From Roseovarius indicus (lineage in GTDB: Bacteria > Pseudomonadota > Alphaproteobacteria > Rhodobacterales > Rhodobacteraceae): DNA of 64,000 nt. Shown here piece after piece: positions 59,072 to 64,000 of this stretch. Numbering within the stretch: the first letter of the stretch is position 1; each line of letters starts with the position of its first letter. The stretch is from NCBI RefSeq assembly GCF_008728195.1, contig NZ_CP031601.1, forward strand, positions 1 through 64,000, written 5' to 3'. The position numbers were made by a program, and so were the translations under genes. The notes below the pieces were generated by a model. The model was not told the origin of the DNA and searched no databases. It worked only from the letters and a program-made list of their open reading frames with translations.

Positions 59072-59192
59072 AAAGTCAAAGCGAGCTTCCGGTCGGGCGG
59101 CGTGGATCGGGATTTGCCCGGGCTGCGCTTTCCGGGCGCGGGCAGACCAATGCCACGCCCGGCCCCCCAAATTCAGACAAGAGGACAGACCC

Positions 59193-59579
59193 ATGACCAA
59201 TCCCCAGATCGACTATGCCGCAATGGCGGCTCAGTGGCGTGCAGAGCGCGAAACCACATTGAAGGCATCCCGAACGGAGCTGCTCGCGCAACTACGTGCG
59301 CTTGGCATCAGCGAGGTCACTGCCGAATACGAAGGCTATGGCGACTCCGGCAATGTCGAGGATGTGACGGTGCAGCCCGCAGAGGTCCAACTGCCGGAGG
59401 CGCTTGCCACAGAGGTTGGCGACTTCGCCTGGTCGCTCGCCTATCACCATCACCCGGGGTTCGAAAACAACGAGGGCGGCTACGGCACGCTGACCTGGGA
59501 CATAGCACTAGACAGCATTATCCTCGATCACGCGGACCGCTATGTCGAATGCTCGCACAGCTATGACGAGGGGCTTTGA
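59193..59579 (+). CDS. DUF6878-like protein
   Basis: A 128-residue acidic protein (DYAAMAAQWRAERE; VTAEYEGYGDSGNVEDV; YHHHPGFENNEGGYGTLTWD; ILDHADRYVE). This pattern agrees with the DUF6878 family as I recall it, which regularly follows the methylase/helicase gene on these plasmids. Function unknown. Its last bases are followed 1 base later by the next start. Confidence 0.75.
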   Translation: MTNPQIDYAAMAAQWRAERETTLKASRTELLAQLRALGISEVTAEYEGYGDSGNVEDVTVQPAEVQLPEALATEVGDFAWSLAYHHHPGFENNEGGYGTLTWDIALDSIILDHADRYVECSHSYDEGL

Positions 59580-59580
59580 G

Positions 59581-60042
59581 ATGGCCCATCCGCTTCATCA
59601 TGCTGAAAGCTCTGCCCGGAAATTCGGCGGGGTGCCGTCTGACTATCAGGCCGTGCACGATTGGTTTGACGCCTCGAAAGAGCACCTAGCGCTCTTCACG
59701 CACCGAGCCATGCGCCACCACGCTCAAGGCCTGTTCGAGGCCGAACGGGTTTTCGGCCTGACCCTGACCAATAGCGCGGGTCGGGACATTCCCGTGCGCT
59801 GGATTGGCGAGCAGCATATCCGTGAAGACTGCCAGGGCCGCATTCCGAGCATGGCGGACTGGCTGCGACGGATCCAGCCTGAGCCATGGATGGCCAACGG
59901 CCACATCGACCGGCATTCTGGCGATGAGCCCAGCGGCGACCCAAGGGTTGCCTGGGCCTCCGAGGTCGCCGCCGGAAGAACGGTTCTTGGCCTGAAGGAT
60001 TGGATGGCGGCGCGCGCGATGCAAGCGGCGCAGAGTGCCTGA
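59581..60042 (+). CDS. DUF6915-like protein
   Basis: A 153-residue protein with MAHPLHHAESSARKFGG and DWFDASKEHLALFTHRAMRHHAQGL near the N-terminus and IREDCQGRIPSMADWLR in the middle. I associate this with the DUF6915 family. Its His-rich first half could bind metal but no enzyme motif is established. Ends before a strong hairpin. Confidence 0.75.
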   Translation: MAHPLHHAESSARKFGGVPSDYQAVHDWFDASKEHLALFTHRAMRHHAQGLFEAERVFGLTLTNSAGRDIPVRWIGEQHIREDCQGRIPSMADWLRRIQPEPWMANGHIDRHSGDEPSGDPRVAWASEVAAGRTVLGLKDWMAARAMQAAQSA

Positions 60043-60077
60043 CAGGACCCGGCTTTTTGCCAATTGAATACCGCACG

Positions 60078-60103
60078 GAAGCCCGGTTGGACGACCGGGC
60101 TTC
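60078..60103 (+). terminator. Intrinsic terminator-like hairpin
   Basis: A perfect 10-bp stem (60078-60087 with 60094-60103) around a 6-base loop, followed by TTG. It separates the DUF6915 gene from the next one. Confidence 0.65.
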
Positions 60104-60142
60104 TTGCGTCGTTTCCCCACCATTCTTCGTAAGGAGGATCGC

Positions 60143-60445
60143 ATGACACTCGAAGACATCAAGGCCGCCGTCGATGCCGGGCAGACCGTGCATTGGGCCA
60201 ATACCGGCTACATTGTCCACAAGGACGGGCTCGGTCAGTACCTGATCACCTATGTGCCGAATGGTAGCTGCATCGGCCTGACAGACCGGAGCGGGCACCG
60301 GTTGAACGGAAAAGAGGTGGAGTTCTTCATAGCGCGATCCGAGGACGGCGCGGAAAATCCGGGCAGCCAATCAAGACCAGACGGGCAGGGGAGGGGTGTA
60401 GCACCCGGAGGCGTAGGTGCATTCCCACTCGGACGGCAGCGCTGA
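60143..60445 (+). CDS. Small hypothetical plasmid protein
   Basis: A 100-residue protein (MTLEDIKAAVDAGQTVHWAN, then YIVHKDGLGQYLITYVPNG) after GTAAGGAGGATCGC. The first 70 residues look like a small folded domain; the last 30 are Gly- and Arg-rich and may be disordered. No recognised function. Confidence 0.65.
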   Translation: MTLEDIKAAVDAGQTVHWANTGYIVHKDGLGQYLITYVPNGSCIGLTDRSGHRLNGKEVEFFIARSEDGAENPGSQSRPDGQGRGVAPGGVGAFPLGRQR

Positions 60446-60571
60446 GCCGGGGGGCGGGGCATAAAGGGAAAGCAAGCTTTCTGATTTGTGATCCCTCAAG
60501 GGGTCGAGAAAGTAATCCCGGATGCGCTGGCAAGAACGTCAGACACCGGCCAATCCAAAAGGAACTATCCC

Positions 60572-61294
60572 ATGTTCGCAGGAACCCTCACCCGCAATGT
60601 CGAGACCGCAGCCGCCGAGTACACCGGCATGATTCACTCGACGCGCTTTGATATCGCCATCCAGCTGGAAGCGCGGGCCAAGATGTCCGAACGCAGCCCG
60701 GATTACGACGTGACGGCGGTCAACAAGTCTGGCCGCAAGGTGCGCATCGGTACGGCCTGGAACGAGACCGGCACGACCAGCGGCAATCCCTACATCTCGA
60801 TGCAGATCGATGTCGGTTTGGGCCCGTTCCGCGTCAATGCCGTGCAGACGAAGGAAGCGCGCACAGCCCAGAGCGGCGAATTCGAGATCATCCCGCTGGT
60901 CTCGAACGGCCTGATGAAGTCCGGCTCGATCTCGGGCGAGCTCACCGCCATGGACGCCGACAACGCCTTCACCGGCTACATCGCCAACATGATGTTCGAT
61001 CTGGAGTTCATGCTGATCGAGAACGATTACAAGACCGAAGACACGCATCCGGACTACCGGATCGAGGTCAGTTCGCCGCGTGGCAAGCCGATCCGCGTTG
61101 GCTCGGCCTGGATGGCCAAAAGCAGCCGCACGGGCAATGACTACCTGTCGCTGCTGATCAACACGCCTGATGGCGACCTGCGCGTCAACGCTGTGCAAAA
61201 CGAGGAGCAGCGCGGTGGCCAGACCTTCTCGATCATCCCGTTCATCGACAGCGGTGAGCAGCCTCAGGACGCGGGGTTGTCATTGGTCGCATGA
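60572..61294 (+). CDS. Tandem DUF736 protein
   Basis: A 240-residue protein with two DUF736 units. Unit 1 spans about 1-110 (DYDVTAVNKSGRKVRIGTAWNE, YISMQIDVGLGPFRVNAVQ) and unit 2 about 130-230 (HPDYRIEVSSPRGKPIRVGSAWMA, YLSLLINTPDGDLRVNAVQNEE). Single-domain DUF736 proteins of about 100 residues are common on conjugative plasmids; a fused pair is less usual. Role unknown. The start at 60572 follows AAAAGGAACTATCC. Confidence 0.85.
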   Translation: MFAGTLTRNVETAAAEYTGMIHSTRFDIAIQLEARAKMSERSPDYDVTAVNKSGRKVRIGTAWNETGTTSGNPYISMQIDVGLGPFRVNAVQTKEARTAQSGEFEIIPLVSNGLMKSGSISGELTAMDADNAFTGYIANMMFDLEFMLIENDYKTEDTHPDYRIEVSSPRGKPIRVGSAWMAKSSRTGNDYLSLLINTPDGDLRVNAVQNEEQRGGQTFSIIPFIDSGEQPQDAGLSLVA

Positions 61295-61324
61295 CCAGCG
61301 CGCGAGAGAAGACGATCTGAACCG

Positions 61325-61358
61325 AAAGGGGAGCCGTGAGACCACGGTTCCCCTTTTT
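61325..61358 (+). terminator. Intrinsic terminator after the DUF736 gene
   Basis: A 14-bp stem (61325-61338 with 61343-61356, one G-T pair) with a 4-base loop and a T run. This is the clearest terminator in the window. Confidence 0.85.
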
Positions 61359-61448
61359 CCATGTCTGGCTGCACGAAGCACGCATCTGCTTGCGATCTGC
61401 TGAATATGATATACGATAATATATTATTGAATGGTCGAGGGTGGGCAC

Positions 61449-61952
61449 ATGGTGGCGAGACTGGGAAAAGCTCCGTGGTTCGAGAGCTTTGATGTAGACG
61501 CCGAGGTTGAAGAGCTTCTTGCTCATATCCAGCGTTGCACCGGATTTGCGCTGCCTGAACGACAGCGTGATGTCATCATGACCCATGCAAGGGCAAAGCT
61601 CGACAGGACAAGGCATGCATATCTGGAGGCCAAGGCGGCGGGAAAGCCGGTGTCCACATCGCGCCGCGCCTATCTGACCGACCTTCAGGACACGATCTTT
61701 ATGGCGATCCCGGAAGAGAACCTCGCGCGGATGCCCCTGAGCGATCAGGTTCTCAACGATCCATCATTTTACGCGGACGCCATGCACTATGCCGCCGCGA
61801 TCAGCGAGGATGAGCTCTTCATGGCGCTGTCCTCTTCGCTGAAGGACATGACCGTTCAAGACGCCCAGGCCTTTGTCTCAAAGCTCTGGCACGGCGCGAT
61901 TGACGACAATGCCCGCAAATATGCCGAAGCGTTGAAGCGCCCCGAGCGTTAA
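61449..61952 (+). CDS. Hypothetical protein
   Basis: A 167-residue mostly helical soluble protein with no recognised domain (VEELLAHIQRCTGFALPERQR; SRRAYLTDLQDTIFMAIPEENLARM). The ATG at 61449 follows GAGGGTGGGCAC; an ATG 18 bases earlier is also in frame. It stands alone downstream of an AT-rich stretch (61397-61430) that probably holds its promoter. Confidence 0.6.
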   Translation: MVARLGKAPWFESFDVDAEVEELLAHIQRCTGFALPERQRDVIMTHARAKLDRTRHAYLEAKAAGKPVSTSRRAYLTDLQDTIFMAIPEENLARMPLSDQVLNDPSFYADAMHYAAAISEDELFMALSSSLKDMTVQDAQAFVSKLWHGAIDDNARKYAEALKRPER

Positions 61953-62115
61953 ATCATGCCGCTGCGGCCTGGGAACACCGTGTAAGATCGGAGCCATTCT
62001 CTTGGCTTGAGCCCTACCGAGTTTGGCCGCCGCGAACCCCCTTTCCCGGAGGTGGCACCCTGTGCAGCGCGCGAAAGCCGTTGAAGGCGCTGTGGGGACG
62101 ACTACTGTCGCCAAC

Positions 62116-62715
62116 ATGATGAACCGGGATCATATGCGCGTCTTCTTCCGGCGCACCGCGGCGCTTGCCGCCTTTGTCGCGCTGCTCTGGGCGGTTCAGG
62201 TTGTCAATTGGATCACCGGCTACGGCCTGAACCCGGCCTTCGGCCTGATCCCCAGGCACGGCAGCGGGTTAGATGGTGTCATCGCTATGCCCCTCCTGCA
62301 TGGGAGCTTCTCGCACCTGATGGCCAATACGCCGCCGCTCCTGGTGATGGGTGGGCTGCTGGTGGCAACAACCACGCGAGGCTTGCTGTCGGTGAATGCC
62401 GTGGTGATCGGCCTCGGCGGTGCTCTTGTCTGGCTGTTCGGAAGCTCCGCCATCCATATCGGAGCGTCAGGGCTGGTCTTCGGCTGGTTCGGCTTCCTCA
62501 TCGCGCGCGGTCTTGTGGATCGCTCCCCGATCACGCTGGGCGCGGCACTGGTGGTCGGTGTCCTCTATGGCTCTATTCTCTGGGGCGTTCTTCCGGGCCA
62601 ACCCGGCGTGTCGTGGGAGGCGCATCTCTTCGGCGCTATCGCGGGCGCGGGCGCTGCGTTCCTAATCCGGACGCATGTCCATGCGCCGCGCCTCGGCAGC
62701 GTCGATCTGGACTGA
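62116..62715 (+). CDS. Rhomboid-family intramembrane serine protease
   Basis: A 199-residue membrane protein with about six helices. Rhomboid features: [14 protein letters not shown] in the second segment, the catalytic Ser in [11 protein letters not shown], and the catalytic His in [13 protein letters not shown]. It would cut membrane proteins within the bilayer. Several ATGs lie at the N-terminus (62116, 62119, 62134) and no strong ribosome-binding site singles one out. Confidence 0.85.
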   Translation: MMNRDHMRVFFRRTAALAAFVALLWAVQVVNWITGYGLNPAFGLIPRHGSGLDGVIAMPLLHGSFSHLMANTPPLLVMGGLLVATTTRGLLSVNAVVIGLGGALVWLFGSSAIHIGASGLVFGWFGFLIARGLVDRSPITLGAALVVGVLYGSILWGVLPGQPGVSWEAHLFGAIAGAGAAFLIRTHVHAPRLGSVDLD

Positions 62716-62849
62716 AGCCGTACACTCGGCCGATTCCGGCCGTTCGATGAGCGCAAAGTTCGCCGCAGCGCGGCTTGCTCGAAGCTGACGTTTGTTAGTC
62801 CGAAGATTACCGATAGACGCGCAAAAATTGCTAGAAAATGTCGGGGTCT

Positions 62850-64000
62850 TCAGGTCCGCAATCTCGGCCGTAGCCTTGCATACAGCTGCACTTGAGCATG
62901 GTGCTCCAGTTCGACTACCAGCGCGAAGTTTTGACGGATCTCCTGATCCATAGCCCAGCCACCCACGCAACGTACTACCAGATGATATTCACCGCCATAT
63001 TGTGTTGTGTCGGCTGAGAACGATATCGAGGCGCTTTGGATTGTGTTTTTGTCGCGAGCGTTCTTCTTGGGCACCAGATCACAATCATATTTTCCCGCCA
63101 TCTCTGGGGGATCCGTTCCCTCTCCCACCCGAGAGCGAAAATACTCGAAGACGTGATCGACCGGGCAGCCCCGAATAAGGCGAAAATTCATACGCGTGCC
63201 GATATACTCTGCGCGGGTTCTTTTCACCGGAGGATCATACGCCAGAGAAACCCGAATAGTGCGTTTTCCTCCTGTCTGAAACTCAATCGGTATTGGCAAC
63301 CGATAGACTGCGAAATGGTCCAGTTCCAGACTGTCTTCCACGAAGTAAACAACGCGGTGATCATCCGAGTAGGCCGCACGCAAGGTGTCGACGAGGCCAA
63401 TACCATGGACTCTTGAATGATCACGCGCATCAAGAGCCAACAGTCGTCGAGTGGAAGCCTCTGGAACAGTCGCGGAATTCGCCAGAAGCGCTTTGATCAG
63501 ATTGGCTGATGCCCCGGGGAAACGTCTGACCAACTGCGCAGCCCTGTTCGCTAACATCGGTGCGGCGAAAGACGTGCCGCTTTTGCTTGTAAGCAATTGA
63601 CGCAAGAAATCGTGGTTTGTTGTAATCAGGCCTGCCGTCGCCAGATGAGGGGCCGTCTGCAAACGCCTCGCCACGGCATCAAAAACCATTGTCCCGCCAT
63701 AGTCGACGAAATCAGGTTTGGTCATGCCTCCGGCGCCTGGGCCAGTGCGCGTGAAAGGTGCAGGTTCATCTCGCTCGGTGATGGGCTGAATATGCGCATC
63801 AAATTCATGCTGAGGGCCAATGCCGTTTGCATGAGCCAATGCACCAACCGTCACGATGTTCGCGCCTCCAGCAGGTTCACATACACGGTTTGCGACTTCA
63901 AGGAGATAGCCCGGATATTGGGTCACGCCTTGCTCAACTGATGTACCGCCACGAGGGGGCCGGTTTCCCGCTGACACAAAGATCAGGACGTTCAACTCAC
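62850..64000 (-). CDS. Subtilisin-like S8 peptidase, partial (N-terminus outside)
   Basis: The C-terminal 383 or so residues of an S8 serine protease whose start lies beyond the window end. The oxyanion-hole Asn is in VSAGNRP and the nucleophile Ser in SGTSFAAPMLA, followed by a strand-rich C-terminal region of about 190 residues ending RLRPRLRT. The Asp and His of the triad must be upstream. S8 peptidases of this layout are often paired with an AAA+ ATPase gene in phage-defence pairs (IteA/IteS type); the partner, if any, is not in view. It runs toward the rhomboid gene. Confidence 0.85.
   Translation of the reverse strand, partial: ELNVLIFVSAGNRPPRGGTSVEQGVTQYPGYLLEVANRVCEPAGGANIVTVGALAHANGIGPQHEFDAHIQPITERDEPAPFTRTGPGAGGMTKPDFVDYGGTMVFDAVARRLQTAPHLATAGLITTNHDFLRQLLTSKSGTSFAAPMLANRAAQLVRRFPGASANLIKALLANSATVPEASTRRLLALDARDHSRVHGIGLVDTLRAAYSDDHRVVYFVEDSLELDHFAVYRLPIPIEFQTGGKRTIRVSLAYDPPVKRTRAEYIGTRMNFRLIRGCPVDHVFEYFRSRVGEGTDPPEMAGKYDCDLVPKKNARDKNTIQSASISFSADTTQYGGEYHLVVRCVGGWAMDQEIRQNFALVVELEHHAQVQLYARLRPRLRT

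Noticed and set aside
1..64000. CRISPR arrays, tRNA or rRNA genes
   Set aside because: No regularly spaced repeats, cloverleaf-like segments or rRNA-like stretches were seen on either strand by eye.

Overview
The window looks like part of a repABC-type plasmid (or chromid) of an alphaproteobacterium, most likely a Rhodobacterales member. The reasons are a RepC initiator starting at base 1, with two parS-like palindromes just downstream, high GC, and a set of small plasmid-borne families typical of that order (ArdC, DUF3768, large ParB-like protein, DUF6927-like, DUF6878-like, DUF6915-like, DUF736, and a methylase/strawberry-notch protein). repA and repB are not in the window. No tRNA, rRNA or CRISPR array was seen.

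Layout. 1-3.1 kb: repC, parS-like sites and a decayed ParB-like gene. 3.3-14.3 kb: a two-component system (minus strand) facing a tightly overlapping plus-strand operon of PepSY proteins, a ferric-reductase-like flavohaem protein, a DUF2271 protein with a flavinylation-like motif, a PepSY/flavodoxin/FNR reductase, ApbE, a P-type metal ATPase and a VIT-family transporter. I read this as a metal-responsive redox and transport module. 14.3-27.2 kb: plasmid accessory genes, in which an ArdC gene is split by a 6.5 kb element carrying three overlapping tyrosine recombinases and its own ArdC. 27.2-28.2 kb: a PrlF-YhaV toxin-antitoxin pair.

28.7-37.2 kb is a Tn3-family transposon bounded by 38-bp inverted repeats (37/38 identical) and 5-bp ACAAC target duplications. 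It carries resolvase, a res-like region, a transposase with a one-base frameshift, and a complete phosphite-oxidation cassette: ptxABC transporter on one strand, ptxD dehydrogenase and a ptxE-type LysR regulator on the other.

37.3-53.7 kb is a self-contained [NiFe]-hydrogenase locus resembling group 2a (Huc-like) uptake enzymes. It holds a HupR/HoxA-like regulator, a small zinc-ribbon protein, small and large subunits, two HiPIP-like iron-sulfur proteins, the maturation protease, TPR, two tiny membrane proteins, a NifU-Rieske fusion, an NHL-repeat protein, HypF-C-D-E, a nickel permease, a HypA lacking its zinc domain, and HypB. The small-subunit cluster ligands are altered (Asn for a proximal Cys, Gln for the distal His), which suggests all-[3Fe-4S] wiring as in Huc. 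The zinc domain missing from HypA has a free-standing counterpart with the same Cys spacing at the start of the locus.

54.2-64 kb returns to plasmid accessory genes (antitoxin-like protein, 1420-residue methylase/helicase, DUF6878, DUF6915, tandem DUF736, rhomboid protease) and ends in a subtilase cut by the window edge. Together, the plasmid could supply energy from H2 and electrons plus phosphorus from phosphite, both as separable acquired blocks set into one backbone module.
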